A stretch of 64,000 nucleotides of DNA, taken from assembly GCA_035575515.1 (NCBI GenBank), contig DATLXU010000062.1, forward strand, positions 1-64,000, written 5' to 3'. The position numbers and the translations under genes are program-made. Under the pieces are notes generated by a model. It was not told the DNA's origin and made no database searches. It saw only the letters and a program-made list of their open reading frames with translations. Source of the DNA: DATLXU01 sp035575515 (GTDB lineage Bacteria; Acidobacteriota; Blastocatellia; UBA7656). Below, piece by piece: positions 18,819 to 27,864 of the stretch. Each line of letters begins with the position of its first letter. Position 1 is the first letter of the stretch.

Positions 18819-20447
18819 TCACTCCGATTCTTCTTTCGGCGCGAACTGAACCCCACTGTACTTTCTTATAAGCTCAAGGTTTTCCGGTGTATCCTTGACT
18901 AAAACGTCAGCCGTCGTGTCGGCATAGATGAGCTTCCATTTGCCGGTTGCTGCAAGAAGCTGGCATACGGGCGAGTTGGCGTTGAATATCATCCACGTCA
19001 CATTGTATTTATCGAGCACCTCTTCGTAGTCGAGCTTAACAGTCGCCACCTTCATGTACTCTTTCAGCAACGGCACCCCGTACATATCCGAGCGGCCATC
19101 CATAAAAACTCTGTAGCGAGGATAGCTCTTATAAATTATGTACCCGCCCCAGCCGTCGTTGTTGAACATATTGCCGCTTATCCCGTTCGCCAGCGCAAAG
19201 TCCAGAGCCTCGACCGGAAAGTGATCCTTGTCGTGCTTGTAATCCATCAATTGATTCTGCCCTAATCGGCCTCCGTTCAAGGCCACGATAAAACAGGCGG
19301 CTACAGCGATGTAAACCCACAGATGATGATTGAATCTCATCTCAAGCGACGTGACATTCTCTGAGATGGCTTTGGAGATGTCGCGGATCTCCCTGATTAT
19401 CTTCACCGAGCTCCAGGACTCTGACAGGCGATCAAGTGCCGGGCCGAACCGGGATGCTGCGATGGGAGCCACTATGATTGCGAGCAGCGGAACATAGCGG
19501 ACTGAATAAAGCGACATATAGATTAAAAGCAGTGTCACGCTTGCCTCGAATATATCCGGCTTTTTCCTTGATAAGATGAGCGTGGCTATGAACAGGAGGA
19601 GCATGAAGGCAAAGACTCCCTGTTTATGAAAGTTTGGCGACATCCATTCTGAAACGTTATCCATAATGAATTGCCGACCGACCAGATGAAAAGGAAAGAT
19701 CAAAATAGCGGGACCCTGCGGGTTCAGAAATGTGGCAAGAAACGTGGCAAGCGTAATTAGGCCGAGCTTTTTGAAACTCGCTCGCGCTCGCTCGCGCTTC
19801 TCTGATTTGCTGAACGAGATTAAAAGATTTCCGCCCGTGTAAATCAGCATGAGCATCAGGCCGAACACATAGCCGCCATGAAGATTCACCCACAACAACA
19901 TCAAGGCAGGAAGCCATTTCAAGTAGTTCTTACTGTCGCGCTGATAAAGCTCAAGAATGACTACGAAAGCGAGTGTCAGCGGAAGCGAGAAGATATGCGG
20001 GCGGGCCAGCCAGTGCAGCGTAGATGCCCACGATGTGATTATCACAAAGAAGGCAGCAACGACTGGATTCACTTTCCTGTGAAGCAGGAACAGGTAGAGG
20101 AAGAAAAAAGTGAGCGCGAGGGTTGCAGTGGCCAGCAGCACTACGCCGTTAAGCCCCATCAGCCGGTGAGCCAAAGCGAATAGGACTTCGGCAAACCATT
20201 CGTGTGCCGTCCACGGCGCGCCGGGCATAGTGTGAGAATAAGGGTCTGAGTATGGGATTTTGAATGTGCTCAGAATACCTTCGCCCGTCACCAGATGCCA
20301 GCCCGTGTCGCCGTCATTCAACAGCAAAGCGCCAGCGGCCAGAGTGCTGAAGAAGAGTCTAAGGAATATGGCGTCGGCAATCGAAGGCATGAGCCAGTCT
20401 GCGATTCGCTTCTTCGCCGTCAGCGCGGCCTCCCGGCTTTTATTCAT
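18819..20447 (-). CDS. Polytopic membrane protein, possible glycosyltransferase
   Basis: A 542-residue membrane protein with about 11 helices over the first 370 residues and a soluble C-terminal domain of about 150 residues. After the first helix it has the sequence NDGDTGWHLVTGEGIL, a recurrent signature of a poorly described family of putative oligosaccharyl- or mannosyl-type transferases; the acidic pair may play the part of the metal-binding loop of GT-C enzymes. The start has a ribosome binding site (GGAGGTGTG just before ATG). It is convergent with the GT39-like gene, with only 14 bp between the stops. Function is inferred from topology only. Confidence 0.7.
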   Translation of the reverse strand: MNKSREAALTAKKRIADWLMPSIADAIFLRLFFSTLAAGALLLNDGDTGWHLVTGEGILSTFKIPYSDPYSHTMPGAPWTAHEWFAEVLFALAHRLMGLNGVVLLATATLALTFFFLYLFLLHRKVNPVVAAFFVIITSWASTLHWLARPHIFSLPLTLAFVVILELYQRDSKNYLKWLPALMLLWVNLHGGYVFGLMLMLIYTGGNLLISFSKSEKRERARASFKKLGLITLATFLATFLNPQGPAILIFPFHLVGRQFIMDNVSEWMSPNFHKQGVFAFMLLLFIATLILSRKKPDIFEASVTLLLIYMSLYSVRYVPLLAIIVAPIAASRFGPALDRLSESWSSVKIIREIRDISKAISENVTSLEMRFNHHLWVYIAVAACFIVALNGGRLGQNQLMDYKHDKDHFPVEALDFALANGISGNMFNNDGWGGYIIYKSYPRYRVFMDGRSDMYGVPLLKEYMKVATVKLDYEEVLDKYNVTWMIFNANSPVCQLLAATGKWKLIYADTTADVLVKDTPENLELIRKYSGVQFAPKEESE

Positions 20448-20599
20448 GTCACACCTCCGGTCACGGTTGATGCTTTCCGCAAATCAAATGAGAGCCATGC
20501 AACGCCACAAGGGGCCGCCGGACCTGAATGAATAAGGTCTCCGAAAAACATCGCTAGTATATACAATATCTCCGTTCGATGTCTTCAGTTTAATTGGAT

Positions 20600-20685
20600 C
20601 GCCCGTAATCGCTCAGTTACGGGCGGCGATTTGGCACGGGCTTTAGCCTGTGGCAAGCAGTATCAAACACAGACCGAAGTCTGTG
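20600..20685. repeat. REP-like palindrome cluster
   Basis: Three hairpins in 86 bp: a 9-bp stem at 20600-20608/20617-20625; an imperfect CACGGGCT/AGCCTGTG stem near 20636-20652; and a perfect 7-bp stem with CGAA loop at 20668-20685 (CACAGAC/GTCTGTG). The paired sequences 'cacgggctttagcctgtg' and 'cacagaccgaagtctgtg' resemble repetitive extragenic palindromes found in inverted pairs in several soil bacteria. Copy number in the genome is not visible here. Confidence 0.55.
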
Positions 20686-20966
20686 CTACCTATTCCTTCC
20701 ATTACTGAGGCATTACGACCACCCTTAGGTCAGGGCTAAGTCTTTAAGAAAAAGCTCTGGATTCAGAACCGCATTAACAATTTTCTGATGCATGCCGGGA
20801 TATCAGGTCACGCATTTTGGGCGGCGCCGAGAGCCGCTGCAACAGACACGCTGCTGGCAGTCGAATCGGGTAAAGATGTTCATCTGGTTCGGTTTGACCG
20901 CTTGAAAGCGTGGCCTGATCAGGGAAGCTGATTATGATTTTTCTGTTGTTTACCCAAAAAAGGTAA

Positions 20967-20995
20967 TTGACAAGAATCAGGGCCTGTGATAAAAA
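20967..20995 (+). promoter_or_regulatory. Candidate promoter of the tad operon
   Basis: TTGACA (20967-20972), a 17-bp spacer and TAAAAA (20990-20995). The -35 matches consensus, the -10 only partly. It lies about 300 bp before the pilin start, which would leave a long leader. Confidence 0.4.
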
Positions 20996-21293
20996 TCGGG
21001 CCGTCTCCCCCTCTACGGCGTCCTGACGCGTAGCAGGTAGTCGAGCACGGGTAAAACGGGTATAAATCAGGACACAGATTAAAGTTGGTGTGCTGAGATT
21101 GCAGCAGGAAGTATAGTTTGTTTGAAAAGATACCGTTAGGGAGGCGACGTGACGGTCAACGGTAACTCACAGGTTGAAGGCATCCCTTCTTGCAAAAACG
21201 CGAGCTATAGCACTTCGCCATTCTCGTAGTGACCAAAGCTTTGAAGTCAAATATATCGGACTTCAGATTAACTTAAAAAGGAGAAAGCCCCTT

Positions 21294-21461
21294 ATGAAAA
21301 ACATGCTTAAACGTTTCCTCAAGGAAGAGTCCGGTCAGGATATCATCGAGTATGCCTTGATGATCGTTCTGGTGGCCTTAACTGTCGCCGGCCTTACGCC
21401 GGGAGTTGACTCAGCAGTAAGCAACGTCTTCTCTGCTGCAGTCAGCTCACTCAAATTCTAA
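21294..21461 (+). CDS. flp: Flp-type pilin (type IVc prepilin)
   Basis: A 55-residue major pilin of the Tad pilus. The short basic leader ends in SG, followed by QDIIEYALM: cleavage after Gly14 leaves the canonical G/XXXXEY processing site (Glu19, Tyr20) of Flp pilins. The hydrophobic stretch runs to about residue 40. A longer frame opens 120 bp upstream, but AAGGAG lies 10 nt before the ATG at 21294 and the family leader begins there. It is the first gene of the tad locus. The pilin is probably matured by the peptidase encoded next and assembled by the CpaF/TadB/TadC machine. Confidence 0.93.
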   Translation: MKNMLKRFLKEESGQDIIEYALMIVLVALTVAGLTPGVDSAVSNVFSAAVSSLKF

Positions 21462-21551
21462 TCCGCATCGCCACAGTACAAGTTAAGGCAAGGAACTCAA
21501 TTTGAGCGACAGTCAATAATTGGCTGTCGCTCGCTTTCCCATAGTAGGTAT

Positions 21552-22064
21552 ATGCCAACAGCGCTAATCCTCCTCAGTGTTACTGCTGCAGGGCTTTTCG
21601 ACCTGCGCTGGCGGCGCATACCGAACTGGCTTGTTCTAGCGACCATAGCGGCTTCGCTCATCTGGCACGGCTTGACAGGAGGTTTGTCTGGCCTGTGGAT
21701 GAGCGTGGCCGGGTTGCTTGTGGGAACTGCCATACTGTTCCCGCTGTTTCTAATGCGCGGGATGGGAGCGGGCGACGTGAAACTGTTTGGCGCTTTGGGC
21801 GCTGCGGTGACCTTCAAGCACGTTCTCACTCTTTTCGTTCTTTCGGCCATCATTGCTGGCGTTATGGCAGTCGTGCGCGTTCTGTTTGCGCGCGCGATTG
21901 TCTCGACGGCGGCGAATCTCTGGGACCTGTCCAAGAGATTTGTGCGAGGCCGCTTCAGTCCTCACCCGGCGCTGAGCGTTGATAACCAGCAAGCCCTGGC
22001 CATCCCGTTTGGCCTGTCTGTCGCAATCGCGACCTGGGTCTTTGTTTTATTCGGTAGACAATGA
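21552..22064 (+). CDS. tadV: Prepilin peptidase, A24 family (TadV/CpaA)
   Basis: A 170-residue integral membrane aspartyl protease that cleaves the Flp pilin and pseudopilins. Both catalytic aspartates are in context: Asp17 in FDLRWRRIPN and Asp75 in GMGAGDVKLFG. About six helices are predicted, and the N-terminal methylase domain of type IVa peptidases is absent, as in TadV. Its stop overlaps the start of the first TadE-like gene by 4 bp (ATGA). Confidence 0.93.
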   Translation: MPTALILLSVTAAGLFDLRWRRIPNWLVLATIAASLIWHGLTGGLSGLWMSVAGLLVGTAILFPLFLMRGMGAGDVKLFGALGAAVTFKHVLTLFVLSAIIAGVMAVVRVLFARAIVSTAANLWDLSKRFVRGRFSPHPALSVDNQQALAIPFGLSVAIATWVFVLFGRQ

Positions 22065-22504
22065 GCGAGCAGAGAACAGATTCTAGCGAGCGAGGCGCCG
22101 CCATTCTTGAGGGCGCGCTTATACTGCTTGCGCTGTTCACGCTGATATTTGCAATCTGGGAAGCGGGACGAATGTTCAACGTCCAGGAGGTCGTCACCAA
22201 TGCTGCGCGCGAAGGTGCACGACTTGCGGTAACGCCTCTAACCCAGACTCTTCCCGGCACGTTGCCGTCTGATACGGACGTTCAGACTCGCGTAAACCAG
22301 TTCCTTCAATCTTCTTCGATAGAGGGCGCAACGATCACGATCAACGATGGCGCGGGAATCGCAACCCCTGTCGTGATCAATGGAAATGAGTTTACCAAAG
22401 TAAAAGTGTCAGTGCCTTATAGCTTTCTGTCGTTGCCTTTGCTCGGAGATTTGAGCGTCACGATCACAGGCGAATCATTGATGAGAAATGAAACCAGCCC
22501 TTAA
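22061..22504 (+). CDS. tadE: TadE-like pseudopilin 1
   Basis: A 147-residue minor pilin. A short polar leader is followed by GAAILEGALILLALFTLIF, the TadE-type hydrophobic N-terminus with the conserved Glu. The mature part carries the sequence NAAREGARLA seen in most TadE/TadF proteins and then a beta-rich C-terminus. It overlaps tadV by 4 bp and the next TadE-like gene by 17 bp. Confidence 0.9.
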   Translation: MSEQRTDSSERGAAILEGALILLALFTLIFAIWEAGRMFNVQEVVTNAAREGARLAVTPLTQTLPGTLPSDTDVQTRVNQFLQSSSIEGATITINDGAGIATPVVINGNEFTKVKVSVPYSFLSLPLLGDLSVTITGESLMRNETSP

Positions 22505-23021
22505 AAAAAGAGCTACAAGACAACCCGAAGGCGATGACCGGGGCGCGGTGGTCGTGGAGTTTGCCCTTATTCTCCCCTTCCTGGTGGTTTTGTTTGTGGC
22601 CATCATTGACCTTGGGCTACTGATTCGCGAGCACCAGGTAGTGCAGAACGCGGCGCGCGAAGGGGCACGTTTCTCTTCGCTGCCGCAAAATTTCGTTGAT
22701 TCTACCAATCCCTCTGCCACAGCCGATGCGATAGCCGCGCGGGTGTCGGACTATCTCACTCAGGAAGGCATAACTATAAATGCTGGCGGCTGCACGTCGT
22801 CCCCTGATCCGAATGACTCTACGAAACTTCAATGGACTTGCGGCGACGTTACTATAAGACAGTGGTATCCCATAACTATGCCCGGCGGCATCAGAGCTTA
22901 CGGCTCGGAAATTAAAGTCACATACAATCGCTCGCTGCTGGTGCCTGGAGCGCCCTTCCTTTCAGCGGGTGACGTGACGCTCAGCGGCAGGTCGGTGTTT
23001 CGCAATCTTTATGGGCAATAA
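22488..23021 (+). CDS. TadE-like pseudopilin 2 (TadF position)
   Basis: A 177-residue second minor pilin. It has a longer charged leader, then GAVVVEFALILPFLVVLF (Glu at the expected position) and NAAREGARFSS. The C-terminal half contains two Cys (CTSS and TCGD) that could pair outside the membrane. It starts 17 bp inside the previous gene, showing tight coupling. It occupies the place of tadF in other loci. Confidence 0.88.
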   Translation: MKPALKKRATRQPEGDDRGAVVVEFALILPFLVVLFVAIIDLGLLIREHQVVQNAAREGARFSSLPQNFVDSTNPSATADAIAARVSDYLTQEGITINAGGCTSSPDPNDSTKLQWTCGDVTIRQWYPITMPGGIRAYGSEIKVTYNRSLLVPGAPFLSAGDVTLSGRSVFRNLYGQ

Positions 23022-23057
23022 TCGCCGCGCGTAGGAGCGCGGTTAGGAGTAACCTTT

Positions 23058-23960
23058 ATGAATAGAAATCGAATGCTGATGTTTGCATTTTTGGCCATAG
23101 TTCTCAGTGGCCTGGTCGCTTACCTGGCTTATCGCACGCTGAGAGGCCGACTTGGCGTTTCAGGCGATACCTTGAAGATAGTGGTCGCCGCCGACAAACT
23201 CCCTCTGGGCACGCGCATCACAGAGCAACAGCTTCGCCTGGCCCCCTGGTCAAGTGATGCTCCTCTCCAAGGAGCGTTCACAAACATTGCGGATGTCGTG
23301 GGGCGCGGCGTCGTTGTGCCTCTGTCTGCAAATGAGCCGATACTTGAATCGAAACTTGCGCCGCGCCAGGCCGGAGCTGGTCTGCCATCGGCCATCCCCG
23401 ATGGAATGCGAGCTGTATCGGTCAAGGTGGACGACGTGACAGGCGTGGCCGGATTCGTCACACCTGGAACCCGTGTGGATTTAATCGTAGTCGGCTCGCC
23501 TGGCAAGGATGATGATACCGAAGTCTCCAACGTCTTCCTCGAAAACGTGGAGGTGCTTGCGGCAGGCCAGAACGTAGAGCGCGACGCCGAAGGGAAGCCT
23601 TTGAAGAACGTGCAGGTGGTTACGCTGCTTGTGTCACCGGAAGATTCTCAGAAGCTCGCACTGGCGTCGGCAAGCGGCAAGATAAGGCTCGCGCTGCGCA
23701 ACCCCCTCGATTTGGCATCGGCAGAACCGACTGCTGTAAAGAAAGCGGAGATTTTCAGGGAGTCGAGCATGCCCGCGCCCGCTCCTCAGGAGCAGCCTAA
23801 GCCTGTAATCGCAAGGTATCCGCGTAAAAAAGCCCCGATTAAACCAGTAGCGCCAACTGTTGCCCCTGCGCCTACACCGCCTCCGGTCGTTACCCTTCAA
23901 GTGGAGTTGATAAAAGGCGACAAGCGCGAGACGACTACTTTCGAGAAGAAACAGCAATGA
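23058..23960 (+). CDS. cpaB: Flp pilus assembly protein CpaB/RcpC
   Basis: A 300-residue periplasmic assembly protein anchored by one N-terminal helix (about 6-24). A SAF domain lies about 35-100 (VVAADKLPLGTRI, ANEPILESKL) and a RcpC-type domain about 110-220 (DGMRAVSVKVDDVTGVAGFVTPGTRVDLI). The tail is a Pro/Lys-rich disordered stretch. It may link the secretin to the inner-membrane platform and contact peptidoglycan. Preceded by AGGAG about 10 nt upstream, and followed by the secretin gene after 44 bp. Confidence 0.92.
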   Translation: MNRNRMLMFAFLAIVLSGLVAYLAYRTLRGRLGVSGDTLKIVVAADKLPLGTRITEQQLRLAPWSSDAPLQGAFTNIADVVGRGVVVPLSANEPILESKLAPRQAGAGLPSAIPDGMRAVSVKVDDVTGVAGFVTPGTRVDLIVVGSPGKDDDTEVSNVFLENVEVLAAGQNVERDAEGKPLKNVQVVTLLVSPEDSQKLALASASGKIRLALRNPLDLASAEPTAVKKAEIFRESSMPAPAPQEQPKPVIARYPRKKAPIKPVAPTVAPAPTPPPVVTLQVELIKGDKRETTTFEKKQQ

Positions 23961-24004
23961 AACGCTAAAGCAGGAAACATTCTCAGATGGAGATGGAATA
24001 AAAA

Positions 24005-25453
24005 ATGATAAGACCATCTGCTCATTTCATGCTCATCCTGCTCTGTATCTTGACAATGGTAGGCCTGTCGCAAACGCCTTCCACGTTGCCGCAGCAGGCG
24101 CAGCCGCAAGCTCAATTATCCGTGTCGCTCGACCTCGGCGAAATGAGACAGCAGTCATCTCAGGAGCCGATCACGCTGCGTTTGTTTGCAGGCAAGTCTG
24201 TTGTGCTCAGATCGCCTGAGCCGCTCAAACGCGTTTCGGTCACCGACCCGACAATAGCCTCAGCCGTTATCGTGTCTCCCAATCAAGTCTTGGTTAATGG
24301 TCTGGTTCCGGGCAACGTCACGTTGATTCTCTGGAATGAGCGAGAACAGACTATCACTTACGACTTGAGGGTAGAGCTTGACCTTGCGGCGCTTCGCGAA
24401 ACCATGCGCCAGGTTTTCCCAAACGAAAATATTCAAGTCAGTCAGACTGATTCATCTGTCGTTCTGACGGGCGTAGTTTCATCCAAAGAAGTGGCTGACC
24501 GAGCCGCCGCGCTGGCGCAGGCGCGCGCCAAGAATGTAGTCAACATACTCGCCGTGGCTTTCACGCCGGGCGAAGTGTTGCTGCAGGTTCGCTTCGCCGA
24601 GGTAGATAGAACGGCCATAGAGCAATTCGGCATCAACATATTCAGCACCGGCGCTGCCAATACTCCGGGCGCTGTATCAACAGGCCAGTTCGGACCCCCG
24701 CAGGTTGGGGGATCCACCGGCGGCGGAGCTGGCCGCATAACGGGGAGGATACCGGGACAGTTGCCGGGATTTGAGTCCACATTTAGCTTGAGCGACCTGC
24801 TGAACATCTTTGTGTTTCGGCCTGACTTGAACCTCGGCGTCACAATACGAGCTTTGCAGCAACGCAACGTTTTGCAGATTCTGGCCGAGCCTAACCTGCT
24901 GGCGCTCAATGGGCGCGAGGCCAGCTTCCTTGCGGGCGGCGAATTTCCTTTCCCCGTCGTGCAGGGAGTCGGCGGACTGTCGGCTGTCACCATCTTGTTC
25001 AAAGAGTTCGGCGTCAGGCTGAAATTCACGCCAAACATATCGCCCGACGGAACTATACGCTTAAAGGTTGCGCCCGAAGTGAGCGCGCTCGATTTTTCGA
25101 ACGCGCTGACTGTCTCCGGCTTTCTTATCCCGGCGCTGACGACGCGGCGGGCCGAAACGGAGATCGAGTTGCGCGACGGACAGAGTTTCGCCATCGCAGG
25201 GCTGATTGATAACCGTTTGACGGAGGTGGTCTCGAAGATACCGGCGCTTGGCGACATTCCGATTATCGGGAGGATATTTAGAAGCCGCTCGATGAATCGC
25301 AACAACACGGAGCTGCTGGTTATGGTGACGCCGAAGCTCGTAAGGCCACTCGCGCCGGGACAGGTGCCGCCGCTGCCGACATTCCCCAAGCCTTTTCTCG
25401 ATAAAGAAAAGTTCGATGGTAAAGTCGGCGAGTCGCCGCCAAAGAAGAATTAG
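24005..25453 (+). CDS. cpaC: Outer-membrane secretin CpaC/RcpA
   Basis: A 482-residue secretin that forms the outer-membrane channel of the Tad pilus. It has a signal peptide (about 1-35), an N-terminal pilus-assembly domain (about 55-130, KSVVLRSPEPLKRVSV), a BON-like module (about 135-195) and a secretin domain (about 265-455). The secretin domain contains ILAEPNLLALNGREASFLAG and ends TELLVMVTPKLVRPL, both typical. The Gly-rich stretch near 225-250 matches the variable region before the barrel. It is not followed by a pilotin gene. Confidence 0.93.
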   Translation: MIRPSAHFMLILLCILTMVGLSQTPSTLPQQAQPQAQLSVSLDLGEMRQQSSQEPITLRLFAGKSVVLRSPEPLKRVSVTDPTIASAVIVSPNQVLVNGLVPGNVTLILWNEREQTITYDLRVELDLAALRETMRQVFPNENIQVSQTDSSVVLTGVVSSKEVADRAAALAQARAKNVVNILAVAFTPGEVLLQVRFAEVDRTAIEQFGINIFSTGAANTPGAVSTGQFGPPQVGGSTGGGAGRITGRIPGQLPGFESTFSLSDLLNIFVFRPDLNLGVTIRALQQRNVLQILAEPNLLALNGREASFLAGGEFPFPVVQGVGGLSAVTILFKEFGVRLKFTPNISPDGTIRLKVAPEVSALDFSNALTVSGFLIPALTTRRAETEIELRDGQSFAIAGLIDNRLTEVVSKIPALGDIPIIGRIFRSRSMNRNNTELLVMVTPKLVRPLAPGQVPPLPTFPKPFLDKEKFDGKVGESPPKKN

Positions 25454-25488
25454 CGATGCGCAGCTTGTGATGCAGGAAGGAGGACAAT

Positions 25489-26643
25489 ATGCAAAGGCGG
25501 AATAAAGAAGAAGGATATGTGCTGGTGATGGTCGCCATTCTGCTGTTTGTGCTCTTGTCTTTTGCCTCGCTGGCAGTTGACATAGGAACGGCTTCGACTG
25601 CTCGTGCAGCCGCGCAGCGAGCGGCAGACGCTGCGGCATTATCCGGAGCATTCACTTTTGTCACGAATCCTACTGCCGCAGACCCCGCCGCGTTTGCTGA
25701 AGGCCGCGCTAGGCAGGTGGCTTATAGCAACACTATTACGGGCGAGGCCATCGCGGCTGGCGATGTTACAGTCAGCGTAGATGTGGCTAACCGGCGTGTA
25801 ACGGTCACAGTAGCGCATACACAGGATACTTTTTTCGGAGGCGCAATAGGCCCGGACACCACAAGCATAAGCGCAACGGCAGTTGCAGAAGCATCGTCTA
25901 ACGCTGTAGGCAGCGGCTGCACGAAGCCGTGGTTCATACCCAATACAGCGCTCGCGCCGCAGAATGAAGAAATATGTGATACCACAAACAAGCAAGGAAA
26001 GACTGTCAAAGGCGCGTGCTCATTGGGGCATGTACTTATAAACACTGCAACCGGTCAGCCTACATCATGGGGGCTTGGCAAGATAGGCACGCAATTCACT
26101 ATCAAACCGAAGAACCCAAATTCCGCTCCTGCGCCGGGCCAGTTCTACGGCATTAGATTGGGTGATTCGCAAGGGGGCAACGATTATAGAACGAACATTG
26201 CGACTTGCTCACCAAATGCGCTCTATTGCGCACAATCATACACGACTGAAAATGGCGATATGGTTGGCCCAACCAAACAGGGCGTCCTTGATTTGATATG
26301 TCAGAGCGACAAGAGCAATCCGGGATGCCCGAAAGATTCTTTCGTTTCAGTTGGCCAGTATCGCGATCCGAATGGCAACCCCATCGAGACGAGTCGCTCG
26401 CTGGTCGTAGCTCCGGTGATTAACATTTGCACTTTTTGTCCAAGCCTTCCATCGGGACAAACGACTTTGCAAGTCGTCGGTTTTGCTCTCGTATTTTTAG
26501 ATGGTTTGCAAGGAAATGATGTACGTGCGCATTTGATCAACATAATGTCGTGTCCGGCTGGAGGAGGTGGCGGCGGTGGCGGCTCGGGACCGCCGATAAC
26601 CGGACCGTTTTCGGTTCCAGTGCGGCTTGTGAGGACATCTTAA
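25489..26643 (+). CDS. TadG-like pilus assembly protein
   Basis: A 384-residue protein with a cytoplasmic leader and a TadG-type N-terminal segment: EGYVLVMVAILLFVLLSF then AVDIGTASTARAAAQRAADAAALSGA, the characteristic Tad_N hydrophobic helix and Ala-rich amphipathic stretch. The remaining 300 residues are extracytoplasmic, with several Cys (CTKPWF, CDTTNKQ, CSLGH, ICTFCPS) and a Gly-rich run near the C-terminus. It lacks the von Willebrand A domain of full TadG. It sits between the secretin and CpaE genes with its own AGGAGG box. Confidence 0.85.
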   Translation: MQRRNKEEGYVLVMVAILLFVLLSFASLAVDIGTASTARAAAQRAADAAALSGAFTFVTNPTAADPAAFAEGRARQVAYSNTITGEAIAAGDVTVSVDVANRRVTVTVAHTQDTFFGGAIGPDTTSISATAVAEASSNAVGSGCTKPWFIPNTALAPQNEEICDTTNKQGKTVKGACSLGHVLINTATGQPTSWGLGKIGTQFTIKPKNPNSAPAPGQFYGIRLGDSQGGNDYRTNIATCSPNALYCAQSYTTENGDMVGPTKQGVLDLICQSDKSNPGCPKDSFVSVGQYRDPNGNPIETSRSLVVAPVINICTFCPSLPSGQTTLQVVGFALVFLDGLQGNDVRAHLINIMSCPAGGGGGGGGSGPPITGPFSVPVRLVRTS

Positions 26644-26678
26644 TTTCAGAGTAATAGAACAAGGGAAGTAGTAAGGGT

Positions 26679-27848
26679 ATGGCATTAACAGAAATAGTAG
26701 TTGGCATTCTCTCCCCTTCGGCTGAAACCCGCGAGATGCTCAGCATCCAGGTTAGCGCGACGGGGTTGGCAACGGTTGAGGTCGAGGCGGAGCAGTACTG
26801 CGCCAGTTATGGAGATCGCTGGGCGCGACGCTTTGCTGAAGTCCGACCGAACATAATCATCGTTGACATGGAGGACGTGCAACAGGCGCTTCAGACGCTT
26901 CACGTGCTTCACGCCACGCTGCCCGAAACCTGGCTGTTCGTCAGCTCTGCGGCAAATGATTCGCAGCTTATCATCGAGACCATGCGAGCGGGCGCGCGCG
27001 AGTTCTTCCCGAAGCCAATTCCGCCGCGCACGCTCGCGCAGGCGATTGGCCGTTACATCTCTGAAAAACAACTGCGCCAGAAGAACGTCGGAAAGATTTA
27101 CTGCATCACGTCGGGCAAAGGCGGCGTCGGCGCTACTACTGTTTCAATCAACCTTGCGACATCGCTCGCGCCTGCGCCCGACACGCAGGTGGCGCTGATA
27201 GATTTGAGCGGCCCGATCGGAGACACGGCGGCGCAGCTCAGCATAAAGCCGCAGTTCACCATCTCGGATGTTCTGGCGTCGGCTTCGCGGCTCGACCCCG
27301 TGCTGCTGGAATCGTTCATGAGCCGCGCTCACGGAGTGGCGGTGCTGCCCGGTCCGAAAGAGTTCCAGCCCCGACAGGAGGGCGAGGCTGACGCGCTTGC
27401 AAAGGCGCTCGAAGTCGTCGCCCGCACATACACTCATACGTTTATTGATCTGTCATCTTTCGCCGACAAAGAGTATTTGCGGATGATTGGCGGAATGGCC
27501 GCCAACGTCGTTGTCGTCTCAACGCCGGAATTGCCTTCGCTGTGGCGCACGGAACGATTGCTTCGTTTCCTCAGAGCCATGGGACTCAATGACAAGCTGC
27601 GACTCGTGATTAATCGCAGCCGCAAGAAAGACGAGATAAGCGACAGCGAGATAGAACAGGTGCTGAAACATCAGATTTATTGGAAGCTGCCGAACAGCTA
27701 CTACGGTACTATCGAAGCGATAAACTCAGGCAGCCCTGTGGCGTCAGCCAACCACTCGGACCTTGCTCACAGTTATCGCGATTTGGCTTACAAGCTTGCA
27801 GAGATCACCATACCCGAAAAAAGACGTGGACTTTTTAGATTTAAGTGA
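26679..27848 (+). CDS. cpaE: CpaE/TadZ pilus-positioning ATPase
   Basis: A 389-residue cytoplasmic protein with an N-terminal receiver-like domain (about 1-125, IVDMEDV at the phosphoacceptor strand) and a MinD/ParA-type ATPase (about 135-380). Its Walker A is KGGVGATTVS: the lysine after the third glycine is replaced by Ala, as in many CpaE/TadZ proteins. TadZ localises the Tad apparatus, usually at a pole. The start follows AAGGGAAG. It precedes cpaF by 16 bp. Confidence 0.9.
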   Translation: MALTEIVVGILSPSAETREMLSIQVSATGLATVEVEAEQYCASYGDRWARRFAEVRPNIIIVDMEDVQQALQTLHVLHATLPETWLFVSSAANDSQLIIETMRAGAREFFPKPIPPRTLAQAIGRYISEKQLRQKNVGKIYCITSGKGGVGATTVSINLATSLAPAPDTQVALIDLSGPIGDTAAQLSIKPQFTISDVLASASRLDPVLLESFMSRAHGVAVLPGPKEFQPRQEGEADALAKALEVVARTYTHTFIDLSSFADKEYLRMIGGMAANVVVVSTPELPSLWRTERLLRFLRAMGLNDKLRLVINRSRKKDEISDSEIEQVLKHQIYWKLPNSYYGTIEAINSGSPVASANHSDLAHSYRDLAYKLAEITIPEKRRGLFRFK

Positions 27849-27864
27849 TGAGAGGTAATAAGTG

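Larger units (their letters stand above)
20448..21293. other. 846-bp non-coding region before the tad locus
   Basis: This region holds REP-like hairpins (20600-20685), a possible promoter (20967-20995) and the leader of the Flp pilin gene. A 47-codon open frame (20788-20931) is visible but has no ribosome binding site and no recognisable product. The remainder shows no gene. Confidence 0.6.

Noticed and set aside
20631..20650. A sigma-54-like sequence (TGGCAC then TTAGC) before the tad genes
   Set aside because: The spacing is one base off the -24/-12 rule and the words belong to the REP-like hairpin.
20788..20931. A 47-codon plus-strand frame between the membrane protein and tad genes
   Set aside because: No ribosome binding site and no recognisable product. 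It could be a gene remnant, but I cannot support it.
21120..21290. A possible cyclic-di-GMP riboswitch in the pilin leader
   Set aside because: Some GEMM-like words are present, but the paired stems and the conserved core do not line up.
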